Assembly (NCBI GenBank): GCA_023664665.1
Contig: JAMPEY010000002.1
Span: forward strand, 23,298-87,297
Reading direction: 5' to 3'
Origin: Lachnoclostridium sp.
GTDB lineage: Bacteria > Bacillota > Clostridia > Lachnospirales > Lachnospiraceae
Length of the DNA: 64,000 nt
Below, one piece after another: positions 17,652 to 25,502 of this stretch. The notes beneath the pieces were generated by a model. That model worked only from the letters and a program-made list of their open reading frames with translations, had not been told where the DNA came from and ran no database searches. Positions within the stretch are counted from its first letter, which is position 1, and every line of letters begins with the position of its first letter. The position numbers and the translations under genes were made by a program.

Positions 17652-19523
17652 TTAATGCATTCTGCCATAATTACCATAATTGCCATAAAGCAGACTGTCC
17701 ATTTTGACGGTTTGGCTCTGACTGCCTGCCGTTAGGGTGTAAGTTTCTCCCTGTACGATTTCAGGACAGCTTAAAACTACGCAGCCATAAGTTTTTTCGG
17801 GAGTATAGGAAAGAAGTTCCTTTCCCGAGGAATCCTTGAGGATAACGGTATCTCCCGGAGATGCTGCTGTGGAGAGTCTTACCAGCATGGAGCCCTGCGT
17901 AGAATCTTCACCGAAATTTTGTGCCATGGCAACGGAGCCTGCTGCCACTACCACACCGCCGGTAATTAGCGAACTTCCGTCAGAATCCAAAGCGCTGTTA
18001 GCGTTATCCGAAGGCCCGGAGACATAGACTTCGCCGCCTGTTACTGCCAGATTACCATTGGAATCAATGCCGTCGCCGCCTGCAGTAATATGGAGAATAC
18101 CGCCGTTTATCAGGATGAGACAGCTATTATCTGCCATAAAGGGACTGCCGCCCGGTTCCATGCCGCCGCCATGTCCTCTTTCAAAACGGTCAAATCCCTC
18201 AGGAGCGGAAGGCATCTCGCCGGACTCAAAATCTCTGCGGTTAAATCCATCTTTCTTCTCAAAACGGTCAAATCCCTCGGGAGCGGAAGGCATTTCATCG
18301 GTGTTAAAATCTCTGGGGGTAGGCTCCGCGTTCTTTTCAAAACCATCAAACCCTTCAGGTGTGGAAGGCATTTCATTGTTTCCGAAATCCCCGGGTGTAG
18401 TCGTCCCTGTTTTCTGAAAACCGCCCAAATTCCGGGAAGCGGAGTCTCCTGCAGCATTGATGCCATCATCTTGGGCATTCAGAGTAATGTTTCCGCCGTT
18501 TACCGTGACCGTCAACCCCTCCAACCCTTCATAGCAGTTTTCAATTGTGACATTTCCGTCATTTACTATCAAATCACCTTCCGCATGAAAGGCGTCGTCT
18601 TCTACAACAAGAGAAAAATTACCGCCGTCAATTTGAAGAGTAGAGGAAGCATCCAAACCGTCGGAGCTGCATTCCATGGTGAAATTACCGCCCCCGATAT
18701 AAATAAATCCCTTGTCCGCAGTATCGTTATTTTCGCTGTGAATCCCGTCTTTTCCGGCATAAAGGGAGAAAACACCGTCGGCAATGCGAACGCTGTCCTT
18801 TCCGGAAAGGGCGCTGGAGGAGGCTGTAATATGGTAAGTGCCTCCGGTAATTTTCAAATCATCCTTGGAGACAATACCGTGACCGTTGGGTGATTGGACG
18901 GTCAGGGAACCGCTGCCGTTTATGGTCAGGTCGGATTTTGTAAAAATAGCCCCGTCAATATTATTGTCATCGATGGAGAGAAACTGTTTGCTGCTCAAGT
19001 TGTTTACGGAGCCGGAAGCTAATGTTATAAAGACCTTATCGGCATTTTTTACATAAATGGCGGCACTGGAATTGCAGTTAATATCCACGCTGTCAAGCAC
19101 CAGTTGGATTTTAGCCGTATCCGCGGCGTCCACGATAATCATTCCGTCGCTTAAAGAGCCGGATAACAGATAAGTATCTTCTACCGATATTGTGACAACA
19201 TTGTCATTTATTGACACATTTTTGTCGCTGCAGGAGATTGCGTTGTCGGCAAGGGTAATCAGAGTTGCCGAACTTTCATCATATCCGATTTCTTTGTCCC
19301 GGTTTGTAAACATTTCCGCTGCATTTAAATAAGCAACGGAAACATCAAAAAATCCGGTATCCACCACAGTAAAATTTGAGGAAGAAGCGGCAGCAGAAAC
19401 CGCAGCGGAAGAATTTGCAAGGGTTTCCTTTAGTGCATCCACATCTTGGGAAGGAAGCGTATTGGCACAGCCCATGAGGCATAAAGATGACAGCATGACC
19501 GCGCAAAGAACTTTATAATTCAT
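17652..19523 (-). CDS. beta-helix lipoprotein, Cthe_2159-like (carbohydrate-binding domain family)
   Basis: A 623-residue secreted lipoprotein. The signal peptide ends in lipobox LMGC with Cys19. Residues about 50-360 carry repeating DG/GN turns (GIVSKDDLKITGGTYHI, DDAFHAEGDLIVNDGNVTI), as in the right-handed beta-helix of Cthe_2159, a polygalacturonate-binding protein. A proline- and acid-rich insert with three or more 26-residue repeats (EMPSAPEGFDRFEK) follows. More beta-helix turns and a C-terminal sandwich-like domain complete it. ATG 19523 lies behind AGGAGG and overlaps the DUF4956 gene by 11 bases. The surface role, perhaps polysaccharide binding, is inferred from the family. Confidence 0.87.
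   Translation of the reverse strand: MNYKVLCAVMLSSLCLMGCANTLPSQDVDALKETLANSSAAVSAAASSSNFTVVDTGFFDVSVAYLNAAEMFTNRDKEIGYDESSATLITLADNAISCSDKNVSINDNVVTISVEDTYLLSGSLSDGMIIVDAADTAKIQLVLDSVDINCNSSAAIYVKNADKVFITLASGSVNNLSSKQFLSIDDNNIDGAIFTKSDLTINGSGSLTVQSPNGHGIVSKDDLKITGGTYHITASSSALSGKDSVRIADGVFSLYAGKDGIHSENNDTADKGFIYIGGGNFTMECSSDGLDASSTLQIDGGNFSLVVEDDAFHAEGDLIVNDGNVTIENCYEGLEGLTVTVNGGNITLNAQDDGINAAGDSASRNLGGFQKTGTTTPGDFGNNEMPSTPEGFDGFEKNAEPTPRDFNTDEMPSAPEGFDRFEKKDGFNRRDFESGEMPSAPEGFDRFERGHGGGMEPGGSPFMADNSCLILINGGILHITAGGDGIDSNGNLAVTGGEVYVSGPSDNANSALDSDGSSLITGGVVVAAGSVAMAQNFGEDSTQGSMLVRLSTAASPGDTVILKDSSGKELLSYTPEKTYGCVVLSCPEIVQGETYTLTAGSQSQTVKMDSLLYGNYGNYGRMH
18182..18415 (-). repeat. three 78-base tandem repeats inside the lipoprotein gene
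   Basis: Units begin at 18182, 18260 and 18338, each 78 bases (26 codons), with the conserved core coding for EMPSAPEGFDRFEK. A partial fourth unit (residues TPGDFGNNEMP) precedes them. The in-frame tandem structure could vary in copy number by slippage or recombination. Confidence 0.85.
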
Positions 19524-20208
19524 ATACCATATCCTCCTGTCTTGTGAGACTGATTTCCAGATTAGCGTTTCTGCAGCGGAGAGCGTCCAGAAATTCTTTT
19601 TCTCCGGAATTATTTTTCAAGGTGACATGATAGTGCAGTTTGAAGAGACTGCCCATATTGGTGGTTTTGACGGATATCATTTCATGCCGGGAGGTGTACT
19701 CTTCCAGCAAATCCTGAAACACATCTTCATAATTTAAATCTTCCGGAATGGTGATATGAAGAGATTTTTCAAGGCAGGTACTCTTCCTGCGTCCGAAGTT
19801 TATGCAGTTCAATAAAACCATCAGCCCGCCAAGAATCAGTGAGAATAAGAACGCATAACCTAAGTACCCCATGCCGGTCATTAAACCGGCGCCCATGGCA
19901 AGGAAGATAGCGCCGATTTCTCTGGCAGTGCCGGGAGCGGAGCGGAAACGGACCAGACTGAATGCGCCGGCAACAGCGACGCCTGTCCCCACATTGCCGT
20001 TTACCATCATGATAATCACGCATACGATGGCGGGCAGAAGGGCGAGAGTTGCCAGAAAGCTCTGAGTGGAACGGGCTTTAAACCGATAAGCCAGCGCCAG
20101 AAAAATACCGATGAGAATGGACGAGCCCATGCAGAGCAAAAATTGTGAAATATTAATAGTGTTTATTGTGTTAGTGTCAAAAATTCCTCGAAACAGTGTA
20201 TTAAGCAT
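19513..20208 (-). CDS. DUF4956 membrane protein
   Basis: A 231-residue protein with about four hydrophobic helices in the first 150 residues and a soluble C-terminal domain. The segment GVAVAGAFSLVRFRSAPGTAREIG is the DUF4956 signature. Genes of this family travel with VTC-domain and CotH or beta-helix protein genes in many bacteria. ATG 20208 follows GGAGGCG; the longer frame to 20316 lies inside the VTC gene. It overlaps the VTC gene by 8 bases and the lipoprotein gene by 11, so the three are translationally coupled. The biochemical role is unknown. Confidence 0.9.
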   Translation of the reverse strand: MLNTLFRGIFDTNTINTINISQFLLCMGSSILIGIFLALAYRFKARSTQSFLATLALLPAIVCVIIMMVNGNVGTGVAVAGAFSLVRFRSAPGTAREIGAIFLAMGAGLMTGMGYLGYAFLFSLILGGLMVLLNCINFGRRKSTCLEKSLHITIPEDLNYEDVFQDLLEEYTSRHEMISVKTTNMGSLFKLHYHVTLKNNSGEKEFLDALRCRNANLEISLTRQEDMVYEL

Positions 20209-20920
20209 AACGGAAGACGCCTCCTTTTTGTTGATTTTGATAAATGGCGGTATAAGCTGCGCCGTATTTGGAAAAGTGAGTTTTATAAATATGATTTTCG
20301 CTGAGCAGCCGAACAAACCATAAGGGAAATGCCTCTGCCACTTTTACTTCCATCAAAACATAGTTTGGGTCCAGAAGGGGCTCTCCGTAAATACCGCTCT
20401 CCAGATTTAAATCATAATCCCGCCACAGAAGGTGGTCATCAAAGGTAATACGAAACTCGTGGTCGTCCTTTCCATAATAAGCATCTCTTTTATAAGTAAG
20501 GAGCACTGCAGGGCGAATCCCCGGATATACCTGTAAAAAATAATTAATTTCGCGGATAATCTGGCTGTCCATGGCGGGCTTTCCCCTTAAGAGATAATCG
20601 TATGCCTGAGCAGCGCTCATGGCGGCACGGCGTTTGTATACCACAGAATGATACTTCTTTTTTAACTCTACAAATACGGTATCTTTGTTATCGGCAATTC
20701 CATAACTGCGCAGACGCAGTTTTTCCTTATAAACGGGATGCTCCAGAGAACGCCGTACCAAAAGATAATCCGGAGTGTCAAAATAGAGACTGCATAGAGT
20801 ATTTTGACCGTGGGAATCTGCAATCATATGTTCTGATATGGCGTTTTGAATGACTGCCATTTGCGGCTTGGTTATTAAATATTTGATTTCATAGCGTTTA
20901 AAGGTCATCTGTTCGCTCAT
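20201..20920 (-). CDS. VTC domain polyphosphate polymerase-like protein
   Basis: A 239-residue VTC/CYTH-type tunnel domain. In yeast Vtc4 this domain makes polyphosphate from ATP. Basic and acidic tunnel-lining motifs are visible in order: FKRYEIKYLI, LYFDTPD, KLRLRSYG, VFVELKKKY, YKRDAYYG, VLMEVKVAEAFP and FSKYGAAY. ATG 20920 has AGGAGG at a good distance; the ATG at 20941 precedes that site. No SPX domain or membrane segment is present; the neighbouring DUF4956 protein may supply the membrane part. Activity in bacteria is a prediction. Confidence 0.9.
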   Translation of the reverse strand: MSEQMTFKRYEIKYLITKPQMAVIQNAISEHMIADSHGQNTLCSLYFDTPDYLLVRRSLEHPVYKEKLRLRSYGIADNKDTVFVELKKKYHSVVYKRRAAMSAAQAYDYLLRGKPAMDSQIIREINYFLQVYPGIRPAVLLTYKRDAYYGKDDHEFRITFDDHLLWRDYDLNLESGIYGEPLLDPNYVLMEVKVAEAFPLWFVRLLSENHIYKTHFSKYGAAYTAIYQNQQKGGVFRYA

Positions 20921-20949
20921 AGGTATCCTCCTGTTTTTCATTTTTTATA

Positions 20950-20983
20950 AGAATAGCAGGGAAACCTTAAAAGAACTTTAAAG
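20950..20983 (-). promoter_or_regulatory. probable response-regulator-controlled promoter of the VTC operon
   Basis: Reading the minus strand, CTTTAAA and TTTTAAGG half-sites about 10-11 bases apart are followed by TTTCCCTGC and TATTCT (20950-20955), a -10-like hexamer. The same layout occurs upstream of the response regulator (22978-23011). The site overlaps the last codon of the kinase gene and lies in the 57-base gap before the VTC gene. Confidence 0.6.
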
Positions 20984-22210
20984 AATGACGGTAAATAAAA
21001 TTGTCTCTCCGTCCTCGCTTTTTGCAAAGATTTTTCCTTTATGGGCAGTGACGATGGCTTTTGCCACAGACAGTCCGATTCCGAAGCCGCCGGTGGAAGA
21101 ATTGCGGGAAATATCCGTGCGGTAAAATCTGTCAAACAAAATATCCAGATTACCGGCAGGAATTCCTTCCGCCTTATTTTGAACCGTCAGAATTTTATTT
21201 TTGCCGGATTCTTTTAAGGTAAGGAGGATATCACTGTTTTCGGAAGCATACTTTAGGGCGTTGTCAAGAAGCAGGGAAGTAAGCTGGCGCAGCGCCGCCT
21301 CATCCCCGCAATAAGAAATTCCCGGAGCAATCTTCAATGTAAGCTGCTTGCCTGCGGTTTCGGCGAGAGTCAGAAAAGGTTGTGCGGTTTCCGACACGGC
21401 ATCGGATAGGAAAAAATCCAGCATGGTAAAGAGAGAGGAATTCTCTTCATTCATGCGGGACAAAAATACCAGCTTTTGGGTTAAGGAGGAAAGTCTTTTT
21501 ACTTGATTGTGTATGCTGGCAGTCCACTCATTTTCGCCCTGCTCCATCTCCAAAACTTCCACATTGGCGTCAATAATGGTAAGGGGGGTTTTTAGTTCAT
21601 GACTTGCATCCGTGATGAAGCGTTTTTGTTTCTCATAGCTTTCAGCAACAGGTTTCACCAGAATTTTAGAGAAAAATACCACCAGCACAAATACGGATAA
21701 AATTCCCAACAGGCTTGCGGCAGTGCTGGCAGCCAGAAAAGCCCTAAATGAATTTAATTCGCGTTCGCAGTCCAGAAAAATGTACAATGTGTTGCTCACT
21801 CCGCCTGTACCGGAGACAGAAACAGCGCGATATTTATAATGCCCGTAATATCCCTGCCTGCTCTGCTTTTGCCATAGAAAAGAAGCATAATCACAGGCGT
21901 CCTGTGTGGATACGGCGGCTATTTTGCCGGTGTCTACGGATGCCACAGAGCCGTCACTATGCAAAACTACCGTAAAAAAGCGCGTATCGAAGGGCGCCTC
22001 TTTGGACATTTGATGAAAAGCTTCCGGTGTCCGAAGAGGCTTTTTGGGAAAATATCCGCCGTTTTCCGTAAGAATATCCAGACGGGCATCGGCGGTACGG
22101 TTGACATTATGATAATTTACCAGATTGATGCCTCCGATTAACAAGAAAAGCACCACAGCCATGGAGCACATGGAAATAGCGATAAATTTGCGACGAAGAG
22201 TTTTGATCAT
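20978..22210 (-). CDS. sensor histidine kinase
   Basis: A 410-residue kinase. There are membrane helices at about residues 10-30 and 160-185, with an extracytoplasmic sensor domain between them. The H-box FITDASHELKTPL carries His204, followed by the N-box LLLDNALKYA and the glycine-rich GGFGIGLSVAKAIV. It pairs with the OmpR-type regulator two bases upstream. In this gene order the pair probably controls the VTC/DUF4956/lipoprotein genes downstream. The stimulus is not known; the sensor region matches no family I can name. Confidence 0.92.
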   Translation of the reverse strand: MIKTLRRKFIAISMCSMAVVLFLLIGGINLVNYHNVNRTADARLDILTENGGYFPKKPLRTPEAFHQMSKEAPFDTRFFTVVLHSDGSVASVDTGKIAAVSTQDACDYASFLWQKQSRQGYYGHYKYRAVSVSGTGGVSNTLYIFLDCERELNSFRAFLAASTAASLLGILSVFVLVVFFSKILVKPVAESYEKQKRFITDASHELKTPLTIIDANVEVLEMEQGENEWTASIHNQVKRLSSLTQKLVFLSRMNEENSSLFTMLDFFLSDAVSETAQPFLTLAETAGKQLTLKIAPGISYCGDEAALRQLTSLLLDNALKYASENSDILLTLKESGKNKILTVQNKAEGIPAGNLDILFDRFYRTDISRNSSTGGFGIGLSVAKAIVTAHKGKIFAKSEDGETILFTVIL

Positions 22211-22211
22211 G

Positions 22212-22892
22212 TTAATTTCCGGACTCCTTTTCTAAAGAATACCCTACTCCGCGGATAGCCTTAATGACCACATCCGCACCGAGAGAGGAGAGCTTTTTGC
22301 GCAGATAGGACAAATATACCCATACGACATTGTTTTCGGCATCGCTGTCAAAACCCCAGATTTTATCCATAAATTGATCTGTGGAAATCACTTGTCCGGG
22401 ATTGACCATAAGCATTTCCATCATTTGAAATTCTTTGCCGCCCAGACGCAGGGAGCTGCTCGGACCGCTTAACTGATAGGTGGAGCGGTTTAAAGAAATA
22501 TTGCCGAATTGCAGGACACAGTCAGAGGCGTCGGACTGTCTTCGTGTCATGGAACGGATTCTTGCCAGCAGCTCTTTCATAGAAAAGGGCTTGGTCAGAT
22601 AATCATCGGCGCCGCTGTCGAGCCCCAGCACTTTATCATCTATTTCCGCTTTGGCAGTCAGCATCAGAATGGGAATATGGTTGCCGGAAGAACGCACTTT
22701 TTTTAGCACAGTGATGCCATCCATTTTGGGCATCATAATATCCAGAATGGCTCCGTCGTAGATGCCCGTTTCCAGATAGTCAAGGGCGTCCTGCCCATTA
22801 AATACCGCATCTACGGAATAATGATTATGTTTTAAAACCGTAACCAGAGCCCGGGAAAGTTCCGGTTCGTCTTCTGCCAAAAGTAAACGCAT
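22212..22892 (-). CDS. OmpR/PhoB-type response regulator
   Basis: A 226-residue regulator. The receiver domain keeps all active residues: acidic pair Glu7/Asp8, phospho-accepting Asp51 (AILDIMMPKMDG), switch Thr in MLTAKAE and Lys in LTKPF. The C-terminal winged helix (about 130-226) includes LNRSTYQLSG, LGGKEFQMMEMLM and NVVWVYLSYLRKKL. ATG 22892 follows GAAAGGATT; the longer frame to 22946 lacks a binding site. It overlaps nothing and is followed two bases later by its kinase. A direct-repeat promoter lies upstream, suggesting autoregulation. Confidence 0.94.
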   Translation of the reverse strand: MRLLLAEDEPELSRALVTVLKHNHYSVDAVFNGQDALDYLETGIYDGAILDIMMPKMDGITVLKKVRSSGNHIPILMLTAKAEIDDKVLGLDSGADDYLTKPFSMKELLARIRSMTRRQSDASDCVLQFGNISLNRSTYQLSGPSSSLRLGGKEFQMMEMLMVNPGQVISTDQFMDKIWGFDSDAENNVVWVYLSYLRKKLSSLGADVVIKAIRGVGYSLEKESGN

Positions 22893-22977
22893 AGGGAATC
22901 CTTTCTTTGATTTGTTGTAATTATAATTCATTTTAACCGGAAACACAATTCGGAAAAAGCAACCACTCTTCTTTTTT

Positions 22978-23011
22978 ATTTTAGCAGAGAAACCTTAAAA
23001 TAATCTTAAAA
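22978..23011 (-). promoter_or_regulatory. probable autoregulated promoter of the response regulator
   Basis: On the minus strand two TTTTAAG sites exactly 11 bases apart (plus-strand CTTAAAA at 22994-23000 and 23005-23011) are followed by GTTTCTCTGC and TAAAAT (22978-22983). Tandem half-sites one helical turn apart are the usual target of OmpR/PhoB-type regulators. The match with the site before the VTC gene includes the TTTCyCTGC spacer. Confidence 0.65.
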
Positions 23012-23026
23012 GAAATCGAAGCCCCT

Positions 23027-23060
23027 TGCATTGCAATGCATCACAAAAAATGGTATATTT
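23027..23060 (+). promoter_or_regulatory. promoter with palindrome over the -35, before the ureohydrolase
   Basis: TTGCAA (23032-23037), 17 bases, then TATATT (23055-23060) preceded by TGG (extended -10). A perfect 14-base palindrome TGCATTGCAATGCA (23027-23040) covers the -35 and could be an operator. The 226-base gap 22893-23118 holds this promoter and the divergent regulator promoter. Confidence 0.5.
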
Positions 23061-23118
23061 TTGGTGGTACAAAAAACGGACAGTATTTTCCGGCGGACGG
23101 AAATGACGGGGGTATGTG

Positions 23119-23931
23119 ATGCAGAAACAAACGGATATTCTTTTGGATTTTACGCATACTTATACAAAGGAATGGATGGAGAAATTTCCCGGGCTTCATC
23201 ATCTGGACTGTTCGGATATCGGAGGTACGGATATGTACTGCACAAAGGAAGCGCAGGCAGAGCTGGAGAGGCGTTTACAGGCATATCCCATAAACGGGAT
23301 TCATTTTTTGGACTCAGGTAATTATCATTATGTGACAAGGTTGTTTACAAAACGGATAGAGGAGCCTTATCAGTTGGTGTTTTTTGATAATCACAATGAT
23401 ATGCAGCCTTCCATGATACCGGATTTGTTAAGCTGTGGCGCATGGGCGAAACAAGTAATGGAAGAGGACTCCCATTTGGAGAGGATGTATCTGATAGGAC
23501 CGGGTAGGAGCGCCATCAATGAGATACCGCTAGATATACAGCAGGATAAGAAACAAAAGCTGGTCTGCATCAGTCGGGAGGAGCTGCGGGAGGGAGAGGG
23601 TCGGGAGCCGCAAAATGAGCCGGGATGGCAGAATACACTTTCCGGGCGTCTGCCGGTTTATCTTTCTATTGATAAGGATGTGCTGTCACAGGAATATGCC
23701 CGGACCAATTGGGATCAGGGAGAAATGGAGCTTTGCGCACTAGAAGAAATTTTGCGGTGGATAAAAAGCAGAAATCGGATTATCGGTGTGGATATCTGCG
23801 GAGAATTTCCGAATCCGCCAAATTCTCAGGCATCGGAAGTGCAGCGTATTAATGAGAGGACGAATGCGGCGCTGTATGAGATGTTTGCCGGTGCGGTAAC
23901 AGGCATTCACAATGCTATGGAGAGAGGTTGA
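23119..23931 (+). CDS. arginase/agmatinase-family (ureohydrolase) protein
   Basis: A 270-residue member of the ureohydrolase fold. Manganese-ligand motifs are recognisable: VFFDNHNDMQPS (for D-x-H-x-D) and YLSIDKDVLS (for D-x-D), with VDICGEFP near the end. The first motif is an unusual version of the arginase DAHxD. Substrates in the family are arginine, agmatine, formiminoglutamate or other guanidines, and none can be chosen here. The frame is open from GTG 23116, but the adjacent ATG 23119 is the more natural start. Its stop overlaps the region just before the methyltransferase start, so the two form an operon. Confidence 0.82.
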   Translation: MQKQTDILLDFTHTYTKEWMEKFPGLHHLDCSDIGGTDMYCTKEAQAELERRLQAYPINGIHFLDSGNYHYVTRLFTKRIEEPYQLVFFDNHNDMQPSMIPDLLSCGAWAKQVMEEDSHLERMYLIGPGRSAINEIPLDIQQDKKQKLVCISREELREGEGREPQNEPGWQNTLSGRLPVYLSIDKDVLSQEYARTNWDQGEMELCALEEILRWIKSRNRIIGVDICGEFPNPPNSQASEVQRINERTNAALYEMFAGAVTGIHNAMERG

Positions 23932-23933
23932 AT

Positions 23934-25358
23934 ATGCTGCCGGAACTTTTTTTAAAGCGAATGGAAGAAACTCTGGGGGAGGAGTACGGGGATTTTTTGG
24001 AGAGCTTAAAGCAGGAGCCTTTTCAAGCGCTTCGCTGGAATCCCTTAAAATTGAAAGCAGGGAATTTGGGCAATAAGGGCATGGGGGAACTGATAGAGAT
24101 TCTGGGACAAAAGGCTTTCTTTCATCTGGCGCAAGTCCCATGGGAAGAAAACGGTTTTTATTATGAAAATACAGACCAGCCCGGCAAACATCCCTATCAC
24201 CATGCCGGATTGTATTATATACAGGAACCCAGCGCCATGGCGCCTGCGCCGCTGTTAGAAGCGAATCCGGGGGAAAGGATTCTTGATTTGTGCGCAGCTC
24301 CCGGAGGAAAAAGCACTCAGCTTGCGGCGGCAATGAAGGGACAGGGGCTTCTTGTGTGCAATGAAATTCATCCCGCAAGAGTGAAAATCCTGTCGGAAAA
24401 TATTGAGCGCATGGGGGTTTGTAATGCCTGCGTCACCAACGAAAATCCCAAGCGTCTGACAGAATTTTTTCCGGAATATTTTGACAAAATTTTGGTGGAT
24501 GCGCCCTGCTCCGGGGAAGGAATGTTTCGGAAAAATGAAGAAGCCTGTAAGGAGTGGAGCCCGGAAAATGTGATATTATGCGCTGCCAGACAGGATGAAA
24601 TCTTGGACTGCGCCGCAGGGATGCTTGGTCCGGGGGGAAGGTTGGTGTATTCTACCTGTACTTTTGCCGGGGAAGAGGACGAGGGGAGCGTGGAACGGTT
24701 TTTGAGCAGGCATCCGGAATTTATATGTTTGGAAAGGAAGCGATTGTGGCCCCACAAGATAAAGGGAGAAGGACATTTTGCCGCTGTGTTTAGGAAGGAA
24801 GGTTCAGTGCCCCATAGGAGCGCCGCTGTCTCCTTGGACGGCGGGCAATCGGATGTGGCAGAGGGAAGAAAGTATACATACCCAAAAGAATTAGAGGAAT
24901 TTGCCGCTTTTGTGGAAAGCAATTTAAAAGATGGCATGAAGGGCGGTGTGGCGGAAATTTTGCGGGAGGGTCTTTGCTGGCATCAGGCATCCGATTCAGG
25001 TCTGTCAGGGACGAGATATCTGCAATTTGGCGATAACCTGTATCTGATGCCGGAGGGACTGCCTTCCCTAAAAGGACTTAAGGTGATTCGCCCCGGGCTG
25101 CATCTGGGAACCTTGAAGAAAAACCGTTTTGAACCTTCCCATGCGCTGGCGCTGGCATTGGCGCAAAGCGAAGTGCAGAGGGTATGGAATCTGGATTCTT
25201 CCGGCACAGATGTTTTGGCATATTTAAACGGACAAACTTTTCCCGCAGAGGGAGAGAAGGGCTGGTATTTGATCTGTGTGGACGGATATAGTCTGGGCTG
25301 GGGAAAATTAGCGGGAGGCATGATGAAGAACCATTACCCGAAAGGGCTGCGGAGGTAA
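23934..25358 (+). CDS. RsmB/NOP-family RNA m5C methyltransferase (RsmF-like)
   Basis: A 474-residue protein of the NOL1/NOP2/Sun family, which methylates C5 of cytosine in RNA. Motifs in order are LDLCAAPGGKSTQLA (SAM binding), LVDAPCSGEGMFRK (release Cys) and VYSTCTFAGEEDE (catalytic Cys). A C-terminal region (about 290-474) resembles the RsmF-type RNA-recognition extension, including GLKVIRPGLHLGTLKKNRFEPSHALA. ATG 23934 lies behind GAGAGG; TTG 23928 is less likely. The probable target is 16S or 23S rRNA; which base is not decided by sequence alone. Confidence 0.9.
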   Translation: MLPELFLKRMEETLGEEYGDFLESLKQEPFQALRWNPLKLKAGNLGNKGMGELIEILGQKAFFHLAQVPWEENGFYYENTDQPGKHPYHHAGLYYIQEPSAMAPAPLLEANPGERILDLCAAPGGKSTQLAAAMKGQGLLVCNEIHPARVKILSENIERMGVCNACVTNENPKRLTEFFPEYFDKILVDAPCSGEGMFRKNEEACKEWSPENVILCAARQDEILDCAAGMLGPGGRLVYSTCTFAGEEDEGSVERFLSRHPEFICLERKRLWPHKIKGEGHFAAVFRKEGSVPHRSAAVSLDGGQSDVAEGRKYTYPKELEEFAAFVESNLKDGMKGGVAEILREGLCWHQASDSGLSGTRYLQFGDNLYLMPEGLPSLKGLKVIRPGLHLGTLKKNRFEPSHALALALAQSEVQRVWNLDSSGTDVLAYLNGQTFPAEGEKGWYLICVDGYSLGWGKLAGGMMKNHYPKGLRR

Positions 25359-25443
25359 GCTATTTTCTCATTGTTCGCAGGATGCAATGGAAGGATGATT
25401 AGTTTATTCGTGTGATTTAATGTAAAAATCCGAGAAAATATCA

Positions 25444-25472
25444 TTGATTTTAACACGATTATCTGCTATGCT
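25444..25472 (+). promoter_or_regulatory. promoter of the DUF4143 ATPase gene
   Basis: TTGATT (25444-25449), a 17-base spacer and TATGCT (25467-25472) lie about 30 bases upstream of the gene. Confidence 0.55.
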
Positions 25473-25502
25473 ATAGATGACATCTTTTAAAGGAGGATGC
25501 TT

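Noticed and set aside
18090-18893. 267-codon open frame on the plus strand
   Set aside because: Antisense to the repeat-rich lipoprotein gene; its repeats simply mirror those of the true gene.
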